Assembly (NCBI GenBank): GCA_033964015.1
Contig: CM066913.1
Location: 34,795,577 to 34,859,576, forward strand
Source of the DNA: Scolanthus callimorphus
Lineage: Eukaryota > Cnidaria > Anthozoa > Actiniaria > Edwardsiidae
DNA length: 64,000 nt
Reading direction: 5' to 3'
Part shown: piece after piece, positions 41,311 through 52,310 of the stretch
How positions within the stretch are numbered: position 1 is the first letter of the stretch
How the letters are laid out: the number at the start of each line of letters is the position of its first letter
Notes under the pieces: model-generated
Seen by the model: the letters and a program-made list of their open reading frames with translations, nothing else
The model's database searches: none
What the model was told of the DNA's origin: nothing
Program-made: the position numbers and the translations under genes

Positions 41311-42234
41311 CCAATGTATAATTCAAACTACTTCTTATTGAAAAGAAACATTATTCAAAAACAATAGGAAACCACAAAAAAGTCTACTTGTCTATCCCTT
41401 TTTGTGTGAGATGACTTATAAACAATAAGCATTAATAAGGAGATCGAAGGCGTAGTTGATGGAATACTGAAGCAATCTACTTAATTAAGAGTCTGGATTA
41501 CGAAGAGCTTTCAGTTCTGGGTCCATGTTAATGATGCGGGACTCCATGATGAGAATTCCAAAACCCAAAGTACTTTGTAAGCTTTGATGATATAACTTGA
41601 GAGTTTTGTTTGTAGGTGATCATAAAAGGGCAGTCTTTGCCTACGCGAACGCAGTTCCTTTATTGGGGATTTTCCTTTCTAAAAAGTCCCGTACTTCATC
41701 CTTTGTGCCGGCTCCACGCTGTAAGTACAAAGATCAGTTTCCTCAGATCAGTTATGAGAATTTCAGTCTTTGTCGACCTGTTTTTCTCGACTTATGTTTC
41801 GTACGAGTTCGACGACATGACTGCTCAAATCACACGGAAAATCTCTTCGTCTACATCCCTTGAGAATTGCATTACCCACAGGTTTCTCCTTGCTTTCGAA
41901 GTTGGCGTCTAATATTTTTACAACAGCTCAAAATTTCCCTCTTCGCAATGGGGAAGGCTTGAACCACTTTTCAAACTGAAAACATCATGGGACCAGCTTT
42001 ACTAACTCTTAAAAACCCTCTCGCTTGCAAGAAAGCTTGGGTGATTCAAGCCAAGGCGAAGACAATAATTATTCTCGGCTTTTTTCAAAGTGTTCTCGAT
42101 AAAGTCTTCGATGTTTTCGGTCGCCATTTTGAAACCAGCCTCGATTTGATGGCGCGAACTGGCAGTCCTTTCAGTGCAACCTCGATTTGGTGATCAACCC
42201 TTGTGGGGCTAGGTTTCGCCAGTGTGACAGACCA
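41311..42234. other. No gene recognised
   Basis: Several 60-98-codon frames overlap on the plus strand near 41600-42190; none has a motif that I can name. It may be the upstream part of the retrotransposon at 42235-43020, too decayed to read. Confidence 0.4.
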
Positions 42235-43020
42235 CCAAGTATCTACAGACGAACGAAAGCTTCTCTCACTTCCAGTACGTATGGGGGGCTTGGACTGACA
42301 AATCCATCGGAATCATCATCTTTAGAATATACGAGGCATCGGTTTACCGTGACAGAACCTCTTGTACAGCATATTGTGGTTCAAAACCACCTACCTCCAG
42401 ATTCAGCAAATATGCGCTCGGCAAGTCTCAAGCAAGAGCAAAGAAAAACGAGGTCCTTAGGCAGACGGAAGGGCTAGTCAAAAACAGTCTACTCCAAGAA
42501 GCTCAGAGAATGGTGGAGCTAGTATCAGAAAAGGGGGACTCAAGCTGGCTAACTGTTATTTCTATCAGAGACCTAGGTTATGATCTCAACAAACGTGAAT
42601 TCAGAGACGCAATCAAGATTAGATAAAACTGGGAATTCTCTGATATTCCCAAGAAATGCGTCTGTGGGGACTGTTTTGACCTTGACCACGCAATGATCTG
42701 TAAGAGAGGGGGTTTCGTTATACAGCGACATAATGAGTTGCGTGACCTTGAAGCTGATATGTTGGATACGGTATGTAACGATGTTGGAGATAGATGGAGG
42801 TAGAACAGGGAACGTTCACGCCGTTGATATTTAGCAGTACAGGTGGAATGGGACTTGAATGAAAGATGTATCACAAGCGCTTAGTGGAGTTGCTATCTAT
42901 CAAGAAAGGAGAAAGCTATGCGAATACTATGCAATGGGTGAGAGCAAAATCTCCTTTTGCTCTAATACGATCTGCCCTACTGTGTCTCAGAGGATCAAGA
43001 TCTATCACTAATAACTCATG
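42235..43020 (+). mobile_element. Retrotransposon C-terminal fragment (RT-associated zinc motif)
   Basis: One frame begins STDERKLLSLPVRMGGLGLT and EPLVQHIVVQNHLPP. After a shift it gives SWLTVISIRDLGYDLNKREF, a TAA, then [20 protein letters not shown] and [18 protein letters not shown], and near 42860 [19 protein letters not shown] to [16 protein letters not shown] know this as the tail of a non-LTR type RT protein common in invertebrate genomes; the clade is not assigned. There are at least two stops and two frame changes. Confidence 0.7.
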
Positions 43021-43260
43021 ACACTATCAATGCTGACATTGCATTAGATAACACACAACCGCCCGCCCAACTTAGTTTTTATCGAATTTTCATATTTTTA
43101 TGTGTTTTTTTTTGTTTTTTATTCTTGATTATTTGTTTTTAGATTCATATTTCTCTATTATATGTTTTTAATTACACTGTAAATAGACAACCAAAAATTA
43201 GTTTGAATTTGTAATGTATACTTCAATATTAATTCATAATGTATTTTTTGTCATTTTATT

Positions 43261-43345
43261 GCAAATATAAAAAAAATTATTATTATTATTATTATCATAC
43301 ATAGAACGAACGGGATGGTACCCCCCCCCCCCCCCCCCCCTAACA
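43261..43345. repeat. (TTA)n run and poly-C tract
   Basis: A TTATTATTA microsatellite lies at about 43274-43292 and about 20 C at 43321-43341. Confidence 0.8.
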
Positions 43346-44214
43346 CCTAACATCCCCGGGGATAAAAGATCCTGTGACTAATTATCAAACACAGGTATAC
43401 CGAACGTCCGGGGAAGTCGTTAGAGCCGTGCTTCGATCGATGACTTTACAAAGGAACGAAAGGACGGAAATGGGAAGGTCGACAAAAGAATCAGAGGAAT
43501 TCATCCGACTTAATTTTATTTAGATACAAACGTTACATCACTTGATAATTCTAAAACTTATAAACTGCTTAATATTTTGAAACGTCGGCCGTCCAGGAGC
43601 GTCCATGTAGGAGTAGGAAGTGTAACAACGAAGTGGAAAATGAAGCAGGTCTGAAGTTATTTTTAGAAAACTAGATTTGCCGCTTGAATAAACTTCTCTG
43701 AGCAAAGCATACGCTACCTGCATTCTAATTGGCTGAGCGAGTTGTGACGCAAGCTTTCATACAGGCTTCAGTCTATTTTCACACACTTGTATACACTGCA
43801 AAGGAATGAAGAACAGAAACTCTGCATGAGTCATTTTAAAATTGAAACACAGACCCTCGACCCCCGAAATTAAGGGGAAGCCGATTCTCGGGGGAGAGTG
43901 AAAATCAAACTCAGACGGAGTCAGATCCAATAAGATGGGCAGGCTGCTTCCAAGCGTTAGAGCTATTTTGTGGCGTAGGCCCAGATCGCCGCTGCCAATA
44001 TCAAACAAAATTATGACAAAATCGGTAGCCGCGCTCACACGTTCTCTTCAGACCGTAAAACGTAGCAGTTTCACGTCCTAGTTCTACAGAAAACGAATGA
44101 AATGCATTTGATTTCATACATTTGCACGTGCGCGCTTTGTGCTCTGTAATCAAGTATATTGTTCTCTGCTGTTGTCGTCCTCGTTGTCGTCGTCGCAGCT
44201 TTAGGTCTCTATTA
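43346..44214. other. No gene; contains dispersed repeat copy at 43807-43915
   Basis: 43807-43915 is the second copy of the repeat at 10412-10500 (ACAGAAACTCTGCATGAGTC; CCTCGACCCCCGAAATTAAG). The remaining sequence, including a CTGCATTCTAATTGGCTGAG word near 43719 that is shared with 1501, shows no gene. Confidence 0.5.
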
Positions 44215-44690
44215 ATTTTTCAATCACTGATGACGTCATCGATGACGTCACATCACGTGACCGTGTTACAGCACCCCCTTGTCGCATAGACAAAATTTCA
44301 CAAGTATGGTTGTCTTAGCATGTTCCCTTGAGGAGATATAATTTTTCTTTGCATACCACAGGGTTCCCATGTGTACACGGACGGACGGACGACGGAAGGA
44401 CGGACGGACGTCGTACGCTTTAGGTTTAATACCAGAAAAATAAAGAAAAAATCATATCTCCTGAAGGGTAGCTTCTATAGAAGCCAAACCTGGACATACT
44501 TTCAAAGACCATAAGCGGAACTCAACACAAAAGTCACACCTTACGTCATCAATGACGTCATCAAAATGATCCATAATGCGCGTGACGTTCAAAAATCAAC
44601 TCGATAGTATATTATACGTTTTTCACTTAGGTATGGTGCTCCGCTTGCGCGGGCCTTCGGCCCGCGCTGGAGCTCCGCTAAGAATTTCCG
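44215..44690. mobile_element. Dispersed CRE/GACGG element, copy 2
   Basis: It matches 17690-18150 closely, including TGACGTCATCGATGACGTCA at 44229, the GACGG run at 44377-44410, and the terminal GC-rich hairpin at 44636-44683. It lacks the upstream 128-bp array; only one CRE-pair unit is present. Confidence 0.75.
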
Positions 44691-44970
44691 CGCTGATTGG
44701 TCGTGAGGTTCGCTAGCAAAAAAGGAGAATCGGACACATATGGACATGTGTTCAATGGTGCCTAGCTTGCATACAAGCAATGACATTGGCATTTGCCAAT
44801 GTCAAAGAAATAATTGTCATTATGGTTTATGTTGTTTTAACATAAAAATACAATTTTTTTATCGGATGCCTCCAAAATCTGTGAACACCCCTTTCCCCAC
44901 GGGCGATAACTAATGAACGGTCAATTAGTACAAAGGAACCTTGCATATTGATACGCCTAATTAGACTTAC

Positions 44971-45110
44971 TTAGACATGACACCACCAGTGGAAACACAC
45001 TTGCTCGTTTGCTTTCCCCAGGGACCATCTTCACGGCAGCATTTCCCATTATTGGCCATACAATCAGTCTCTCCTAATTTTATACATGGGCTACGCTTGA
45101 TCAACTTGTC
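44971..45110 (-). CDS. Possible internal exon of a cysteine-rich secreted protein
   Basis: On the minus strand a 140-bp open block lies between a consensus acceptor (TTATGTTGCTTCCAG, ending at 45111) and a consensus donor (CTAA|GTAAGTC at 44970). It reads DKLIKRSPCIKLGETDCMAN and NGKCCREDGPWGKQTSKCVS, with cysteines spaced C-x6-C...CC...C, as in small disulfide-rich domains. I cannot name the family or find the other exons; 45360-45545 on the same strand has two open pieces that might belong. If real it is the best host-gene candidate in the window. Confidence 0.4.
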
Positions 45111-45359
45111 CTGGAAGCAACATAAGAATCCATTACTAGGTGATGATCTTTTCACAGCCAGAGGGGGTCTTGGGATGCATGTGACCCCCCTTTTTTGGAA
45201 GAAAAAAAAATACAGTAAACATTATGAAAAATATCGGTAAGCTGGAAAAGGGCCCATCATACATTTGTACAGATATGACCCCCCCCCCCCCAAAAAAAAA
45301 AAAAAATCCTGGCTACGACCCTGTTAGGAATCATCCATCGACAAGGACGGCGGAAGCGG

Positions 45360-45545
45360 GCGTCATTGCGTACATTCTTCCCAAAGATCCTTCATGGTTA
45401 ACCACCCGACTTTTGCAACATGGTCGTAGAAAGTGTGGGATGAGTAGCTGCTGAAGGCTACTTCCTCACAAAATTTCTCTCCGTAAAATAACTTTGATCG
45501 CCATGGTCAATATCAATTTTCGCATCAAAGTCATCATCCAAGCCA
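45360..45545 (-). pseudogene. Possible coding remnant, unknown
   Basis: One minus-strand frame reads ILAGLDDDFDAKIDIDHGDQ and SYFTERNFVRK then stops; an overlapping frame reads KLFYGEKFCEEVAFSSYSSH and VGWLTMKDLWEECTQ then stops. Both look protein-like and overlap, so a frame change or splice is likely. The family is unknown. Confidence 0.3.
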
Positions 45546-45867
45546 GCCAAAATTGATGGATCGGTGTCACGATTTTAGCACACCATTGGTGTGTAAAACT
45601 GTCCAAAGAACTGGTAAAAATATGGCGGTAAATTTGAATAACTGTTGTTCTGGACTGACTATAGCGGCCTTGTATTCACGTGGAAACACAAAAAGCCTTC
45701 ACATGAATGAGAGACTACCTCATGATGTAAAAGCGTGAAACGCTGTCATTGGGGTATATCCACTCCATTTTCAAAAGTGATGTTATTTTTAGAACTTTTC
45801 GCGCCAAAAACTGACCAATCACAGCCCTCGCACTGTAACAGCTCGCATATTTCAAATGAAATTAAAA

Positions 45868-46060
45868 ATGGAGGACGATACGGCGGAGGAAAGTGGGAGT
45901 ACTACTAGCAGCGATTATTTCGAAAGCAGCAACTAGAAGAAATATTAGAATCAGAGGAAAAGAGTTTAGAATAATCAGAAGAAGAGAGCTCAGAATCAGA
46001 AGAAGAGGTTTTTTACGGATTTAGTAAAAGTACGCCCGCACCGATATTCACTGTTGTCAG
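45868..46060 (+). pseudogene. Acidic N-terminal remnant
   Basis: ATG at 45868 opens MEDDTAEESGSTTSSDYFES, then a stop and shift to EEKSLE-stop-SEEESSESEEEVFYG. Acidic Ser/Glu-rich N-termini like this begin many cnidarian transposon-linked proteins, but there is no domain to name it. Broken by at least one shift and one stop. Confidence 0.35.
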
Positions 46061-46269
46061 AATCATTCATAAATTTAATAACTTGTTCCACTTCATGATA
46101 AACACATCACAGTACAGATCCCCAAAGCTATTCCATGAAAATTATATCTTTCCAAAACCACTGTGTGCTACTGTGTGCTTTATATATTTGACACTGGGAA
46201 ACACAGGTACCCCAAGCTACATTGTTGTATTCTATATTGAAATATTTTCAATGAATAAATAAAGATTTG

Positions 46270-47170
46270 TCTTCAGACTTGTGTCTCTTGTGTCAATTTA
46301 ACAGTAAATATATGGGCTCGCATTCTGGTGGAATTTCGCGATGAAATAAATATCACAAATCCGGAAAACGTATTCTTACCTCTTGTTTAAGCTTTTCTTC
46401 ATAATCATATGAAGTTTCAGGCCATTTCGATTCATGCAGGAAGGTCGCACACTCGTCGGTCGACCTCACTCGGCTTGGACTAAAAAATCGCTTCAAAAAT
46501 TTCAAAATTCGTACAACAAACTGTCGCAGCACTTGAAGCAAAGGTTCCTTGCACGCCATAAATAATCTCCTTCTCGGTGCTGTGCGCCATGCCTTCCCTA
46601 CGGCACTTTTTTCGACACTCAACTCACCTGACTCTCCTCCTGATAGACAGACTCGCAACGGTCTTTCGCAAAACACACCGCCCCACTCCCCCGCGTCATT
46701 TTTCTACCTACTGTGCTCACTGTGCCCTGGGTAGAAAAATGACGCGGGGGAGTGGGGCGGTGTGTTTTGCGAAAGACCGTTGCGAGTCTGTCTATCAGGA
46801 GGTGAGTCTTGTGAGCTGAGTGCCGAAAAAAGTGACGTAGGGAAGGCATGGCGCACAGCACCGAGCAGGAGATTATTTATGGTGTGCTTCAAGTGCTGCG
46901 TCGGTTTGTTTTACGAATTTTGAAATTTAATTTTTGAAGCGATTTTCTAGTCCAAGCCGAGTGTGCGACCTTCCTTCTCTTCTTAGTACTAGGGGAACTT
47001 CATCAAAACTGCATGAAATGGCCTGAAACTTCACATGATTATGAAGAAAAGCCTAAACAAGAGGTAAGAATAATTCTTCCGGATTTGTGACATTTTCATC
47101 GCGAAATTCTACCAGAATATGCGAGCCCATATATTTACCGTTAAATTGACACACGAGACACAAATCTCTC
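46270..47170. repeat. About 900-bp palindrome, arms about 430 bp
   Basis: CTTGTGTCAATTTAACAGTA near 46286 is matched inverted near 47140, GGTAAGAAT and CCTCTTGTTTA at 46372-46390 by CTAAACAAGAGGTAAG near 47055, and ACTCCCCCGCGTCATTTTTC at 46685 by GAAAAATGACGCGGGGGAGT at 46735. The centre is about 46717. The arms differ by small gaps, mostly between 46430-46520 and 46920-46990. It contains mirrored open frames. Confidence 0.8.
46376..46557 (-). pseudogene. Open frame with splice donor inside palindrome arm
   Basis: Starting at an ATG at 46557, the minus strand reads MACKEPLLQVLRQFVVRILK, then FLKRFFSPSRV and SKWPETSYDYEEKLKQE, ending at GAG|GTAAGAA, a consensus donor at about 46377. The mirrored copy on the plus strand (46879-47061) has stops but keeps the donor. 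It could be the first exon of an element-borne gene. No family is recognised. Confidence 0.35.
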
Positions 47171-47181
47171 AAGTGTATTAA

Positions 47182-48122
47182 CCCTATCCAGACTGGGGGG
47201 GGGGGGGGGGGGGGGGGCTTTTCGAGCCCCCCTCCAGTAAAATCCTGATTACTCTAAAACCACTGCAGCTATGATGGCGAAACTTCGTGACTTTTCCTAA
47301 AATTTATCTGGGGACATTTTGGTGTCAATGACATGTCAGTGTCAACGACCCAGTTTCCATGGCAACCACTTTTTGACATGCATGTTTTGCAAAACTCGAA
47401 AAAACGTGAATTTTTCATATTTCAAGCTTAATGTTGGACAGATTGCCCAATTTATGACTATCGGAGCTTGTACTCCTTAGTAATTTGTGTACAGGCTAAT
47501 TAATTTTTGACACAAAATCTTTGGGGGGGGGGGGTAGGGGGATTTTGTTCATTTTAACATATGGTCTAAAACTAGCTCTGGGATTCACAAGTTTCCTTTT
47601 AATTCAACTTTTTGAATGTCAAACACTTCTTTGATGAGTATTTTGTACATTTTGACCATTTTTTTCTCATTGAGTATTTATCTGAAGAGTCAAATGGAAA
47701 TTAAATGAAATCCAAGATGGCGGATCCAAGATGGCGGATCCAAGATGGCGGACAATATTTTCAAAAGTCGTCATTATGACACAAGTTTAATAAAATTTAT
47801 GTGTTAATGTCACAAATTATTACATTTACATTATCTTGATGTTAATTAGTTGGCTTTTAGAGTATTATCTACCAAGTTTTTGGAAGTTAATTAAAATTAC
47901 TTAAAAATTGATAAAACATTGAGAATGACGTCATTGTGACGTCACATTTTGCTCCCACGTGACAAAAATGGGTGTGGTGATTTGTCTAAGGCTCATGGTC
48001 ATTGTGTGAAAGTTTGATGATCATAGCCCCAGTGGTTCCAGAGATATAGAGGGGGGCCGAATTAGCCCCCCCCCCCCCCCCCCCAGTCACAGATGGTCAA
48101 AAAAAGCCCAGTCTGGATAGGG
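47182..48122. mobile_element. piggyBac-like MITE with TTAA target duplication
   Basis: TTAA at 47178-47181 is followed by CCCTATCCAGACTGGG and a G-run of about 20; the right end is C-run, CCCAGTCTGGATAGGG, then TTAA at 48123-48126. CCCT termini directly after TTAA are the piggyBac signature. The 941-bp interior has no transposase. It carries three tandem GATCCAAGATGGCG units (47722-47752). Confidence 0.8.
47718..47752. repeat. Three tandem CCAAGATGGCGG units
   Basis: CCAAGATGGCGG occurs three times with 14-bp spacing. The core AAGATGGCGG equals the known metazoan YY1-type binding word. It lies in a non-coding MITE, so a function is only a possibility. Confidence 0.7.
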
Positions 48123-48126
48123 TTAA

Positions 48127-48639
48127 GGCCTGGGTCAGCTCAGAAAATCGACAAAATTACAAAATTTCAAATATCTTAATCATTGATGGAGCATGAACTT
48201 TTCAGGATACAGTGGGTTGCCCAGTTCCGTGCTAGATGCCAGTAGCGGTTCCGTCGTGCCACATAAAAACTAATCTCTCTTTTCACCATGAGTATTGCGA
48301 ATTTTAACAAACTAAGAATACATAAACAAAAGTGTGACTATTTGACTTTGATAGCTATCACCAAACGGTTTGTTAGGAAAGGCCAATTACTTAATAGTTG
48401 CCAGATTTCAGAATATGTAAGTTAGACAAATCTAAAAATATGACACTTGGGAAACTTTTATTTTACCTCTAGCCATTTAAGTAACTCTTCCTTGAGCACT
48501 TTATCATGACGGGAACGGCATGTTGCCATAGCAACGAGTCCAACGAGAATGAGAATCGTCACGGTCAACTTGGGTGACGTCATTTTACCTGAAAGACAAA
48601 GCGCATGCGCATACTCGTTTTTCACGGATCAAAGGAATC
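48127..48639. other. No gene recognised
   Basis: Unassigned AT-rich DNA. Confidence 0.4.
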
Positions 48640-48957
48640 TCGTACCCAGTCTCGTTCCCAGAGCCCGCCAGCGGCAAGATTCAGAGCTCTGGGGGGATCC
48701 AAATTTGTGAGCATGCGTGGTAGATCAAGAGCATAACGAACTCGCCTTTAAAACACAAAACTTCATGAAATGCACGAAAAGTCCCCGAACACCAATAAAC
48801 AGTTAAAGAACCAAGATCTACCGCTGTTTATGGCAAATTTGAGCAAAAGATTTTTAAACTGGAAGCCCAGAATTTGGGCATAAAAAAATTGATTATCCCA
48901 GAGCTCTGAATCTTGCCGCTGGCCAAAAGATGACGGGCTCTGGGTACGAGATTGGGA
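48640..48957. mobile_element. TIR element (TCTCGTTCCCAGAGCCCG ends)
   Basis: CAGTCTCGTTCCCAGAGCCC at 48647 and GGCAAGATTCAGAGCTCTGG at 48672 are matched inverted between 48898 and 48955 (AGAGCTCTGAATCTTGCCGC; GGGCTCTGGGTACGAGATTG). The left arm lacks about 10 bp (ATCTTTTGGC) present in the right one. The interior is AT-rich and non-coding. Confidence 0.75.
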
Positions 48958-48977
48958 TAAAAGCGAATGGCTCACAG

Positions 48978-49447
48978 CAACCTCGTCCCCAGGGTCTTCT
49001 CGGGTTTTTCAAAATGGCGCATATCAAGATAGCAGTGTTGCCATTCTAGGAATTGACCGGGCTTCCTGTGGTATCTTGTCTACCTTGTTGCCAGGCTCTT
49101 GACAACACAGTGGAAAATGCACATAGCATCTTTCCTTGAGTATATTTGAGTTTTGATTGAGGTTTAAGCTTTCTAGGCCAATAAAAATAGTGAAAAACTT
49201 ACTGGGATTCCAAGATATTTCCTTATAAGGAAGTTGGAGAAAGTCGACACTAGTTTCTCAAGGGAACTATCTTGATATGGCTGACTCGGGAGAAGACCCT
49301 GGGGAGTCACATGACCGTTTCAAAACAAAGGACAAACCACGTTCCCATGTTTTCAAACAGTGGTCATGTGACTCAGCCTCCCCAGGGTCTTCTCCCGAGT
49401 CAACCGCCATTTTGAAAAACGACCGAGAAGACCCTGGGACGAGGTTG
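48978..49447. mobile_element. TIR element (CAACCTCGTCCCAGGGTCTTC ends) with 9-bp duplication
   Basis: The ends are CAACCTCGTCCCCAGGGTCT and its inverse, with GGCTCACAG on both sides (48969-48977 and 49448-49456). A second, internal pair of the same words (GAGAAGACCCTGGGGAGTCA at 49290 and inverted at about 49380-49402) makes a hairpin inside the element. CAAAATGGC and GCCATTTTG stand next to the outer arms. An 8-9-bp TSD fits hAT or Mutator-like; open. Confidence 0.75.
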
Positions 49448-49456
49448 GGCTCACAG

Positions 49457-50569
49457 GAGAGTGGAAATGCCGATGTACTATATCCTCACTGCATACTATT
49501 GTTCGCATCGCAATGGGAGCTAAGGTATGGGATGATCTGCTCGTGCCGCTTCACAAAATATTCTCATAGTACGGCCATCTATAGGCTCGGTTTCCAGCCG
49601 TGGCGGGTGAGGCCTTGATCAAGGGCCCCGAAAAGGCCATCTACCGATGCAATGACAGGCTAAAATCACCACACCCATCTACTCTCTTTCCATAACTAAA
49701 CCCCGATACCCAGAAATCCCAATCGCTCTTCTCCCAATCCTCAGAAAATCCAGATCTCCTAAACAATAATAATAAAAATAATAATGTAACCACGTAAAAA
49801 AGAACTAAGAAAACGTAAAAAGCGTGTAGTACGTGAACTAAATATTACAATTAAAAGAAAAGAAGTTTATAAGGACTGTATATAGGTATATATACGAAGA
49901 GTAAAACGATGAAATAAAAAGCAACTGCTCACAGAATCCATGATGTAATTGATGTATTTCCCTCTTCTACACTTACTGGAATGTCATTCCATAATTCTAC
50001 CAATATGACTTGGGCCCTGTCCATTGAGACATTTATACCAAGTCACAAGAGCTTTGAAAGCGCCTTGCCTGTAATGTCTATGAATGTCTTATATTTAGGT
50101 GGCTATGCTGTTTTGATTGGACAATCCTAAAATGGTCCTTGATATATGTTATCTGTATCTAACTGTTCATTGAGACCTACTCTAAATGTGGTAATATATA
50201 CGCTTTATATAAGTTAATCATAACGGTCTGAGAAGAGAACCTGCGCACCTTGCGCAACGCAAATGCTTTAGCGCAGGCCTTTTCATATGCTCTGTTACAT
50301 AGGGCTTGAAAGACAACTTGCTATCCAGGGTTTCTTGAAGGATCGTGAAATTATCTGGTATATCTCTACATTAGCATCATCGAGATGGACGATAGAACGA
50401 CAATGCCCATAGCCTGGGTCTTACCCGAATTAACTCGGAAATAATTATCTTATCCAATTGGATACGATCTCCAAGTCGAAGTTAATTTTAATACTTAACA
50501 GTATTCAAGGACCAGACGGAAAGTATGCGGTCGTATCACCAACGTATAGTTTATTATTTAGTTACTAGC
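49457..50569. other. No gene recognised
   Basis: AT-rich with an (AATAAT)n stretch near 49766. No convincing frame or repeat. Confidence 0.4.
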
Positions 50570-50930
50570 TTTTGCCCGAGGGCCGGGAAATCCTCACAGA
50601 GCGAGGCTCCACATGACGAGGCTCCCTTGTCAGTGTAGTGGGTTAGTATGTAAGTCCTACACTGAGGATGGGCAACTTCCGACGTCCCCGTGGTTCTTTA
50701 ACGTCCCTCTGGTTCAGGTTAATGTAGTGCATGTGAGAGACGGGACCTACGGTTTAACGTCCTTATCCGAGAAGACGCGAAGGTCTAGCCATTTGCAGAT
50801 ATTAGAGCAAAGGCAGCACCTTCTCCTCAATTATTAGAAAAGACCCTGAGTGTTGGCCCGGCCGGGGTTTGAACTCCCAACCTCCCGAACATAAGCCCGG
50901 CTGCGCTAAACCACTGCGCTAACCGGTCGT
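50570..50930 (-). mobile_element. tRNA-derived SINE, about 360 bp
   Basis: The minus strand starts with a tRNA-like head: A-box TTAGCGCAGTGGTTTAGCGC (near 50922) and B-box-like GAGTTCAAACCCC (near 50876). The body includes GGACGTTAAACCGTAGGTCC (about 50762) and GGGACGTTAAAGAACCACG (about 50713), a repeated GGACGTTAAA core seen in several invertebrate SINEs. It ends in an AT-rich tail near 50570. The TSD was not found. Confidence 0.65.
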
Positions 50931-50989
50931 CGTCCGAGTAGTCTAAGAGAAGAGTTAAGTGGAAACAATTAAAATAGTTTATCTAAAAT

Positions 50990-52310
50990 TAAATAGTTAA
51001 ACATTAAATAGACCCTTGTGGGGTCCTGTGGTAACTGATACTCACTTGGAATACACGTTATCGAGCCTTGGCCCGCTGCTTCCTTCCGCGAACATAAGAA
51101 CTCGCCAGTGAGATGGCTGCGTCCGAGAGCCCGTACGCTTCTACCTTAACAAGCAACAATGACTGCCAGACAGAGTCAAAGGCTTTCTTTCTCAAAGTCT
51201 ACAGCCACAGCCGCCACGCCTTCCGTCTACTGTTAAGACTTGGCCTCCAATCTCCCACTATTCTAGCGATGCTGTACAGTAAGGGGGGACCCATCAGGTA
51301 GTATAGCCAGACAAGATAAGTGACAACAGCGGTTACGAGACGGCCGGAGCAGATATGCGCAGCAGTCTTTGAGATATATTGTCACAGCCGACCGCCTTCC
51401 TCAGGTTAAGCTTGTCTAGAATTTGCATGTATCCGTTACTGGATGAAAACTAAACGACTGCCCATTTCGTGTTTTCAAGAATGCTCGCAATGCTTGGGTG
51501 ATCGGTAAAAATCCTTCACGTTCATCCTGTTGCCATCGCATCCAGCCACCCGTAGAGGGTCTGTAATCAGTTTTTTATCCTCTAACAAAATAATCTTTGA
51601 ACGCATACTTCCCTTCGCTAGGCCAGCAAGGGCTTCATTCTATTCCCAAAATTACCCATCGTGGTTTTGTTTGATGAGGCGCCCATGCAAAGCGACTTCA
51701 TTCTTATTTGTTTAAGCCATATCACTTTGCTTCTTCGTTTACGATAGGCCTCCCATGATGAATCGGATGCATTTCTTGCATGCACCTTGTCCAGGTGATT
51801 TAGCGAGAAATTTTGACAATAAAGAGCACCCAATGGTCCCAAAGGTCATTAACGTCATCAGAGGGCACACGCTGAGTCCCATGGGGCACGACCTATTGTA
51901 GGTCTTTTAGTAACTCACTCTCATGAAAGTTCTTCATGCTTCTGGAAACACACTCACGCGCCTTTGGTTTTGGTGTCTTGCCTTCCGAATAGCATAAACA
52001 AGTTCATGGTCACTTAACCCGAGCTGTAAACTCCCGCATGCCACAAAACGTTCGGATGGCTGGCCAGCACAACGTCGATGGCTGTCGTTCGTTTAATCAG
52101 TGACGAGCGTTGACTCCCTTATCTGATTACGATTGTAAAATACTGCTCACCGAAAATCCTTAAAGACGGGATATTCAATTCTGCCTTCACTTTTGTCTAC
52201 CCACATATCCACGTTGAAAACCCCAATTATTATGACCTCTTGTCGGTATCTGTACAACATTTTACGGTCGATATTAAAGACGAAATAAAGTCAGCTGGTT
52301 TCAAAGACTG
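50990..52310 (-). mobile_element. CR1/Jockey-like LINE fragment (endonuclease end to RT)
   Basis: From right to left: EVIIIGVFNVDMW (about 52240), TAIDVVLASHPNVLWH and SDHELVYAIRKARHQNQRR (52100-51960), SSWEAYRKRRSKVIWLKQIR (51755), NFGNRMKPLLA (51650), ILDKLNLRKAVGCDNISQRL (51425), KAFDSVWQSLLLVKVEAYGL (51190) and RTPQGS (51010). It breaks off before YADD. There are many shifts and stops. Its right edge meets the satellite at 52311. Confidence 0.8.

Noticed and set aside
43807..43915. Coding exon
   Set aside because: No open frame shared with the related segment at 10412-10500; it is better explained as an old dispersed repeat.
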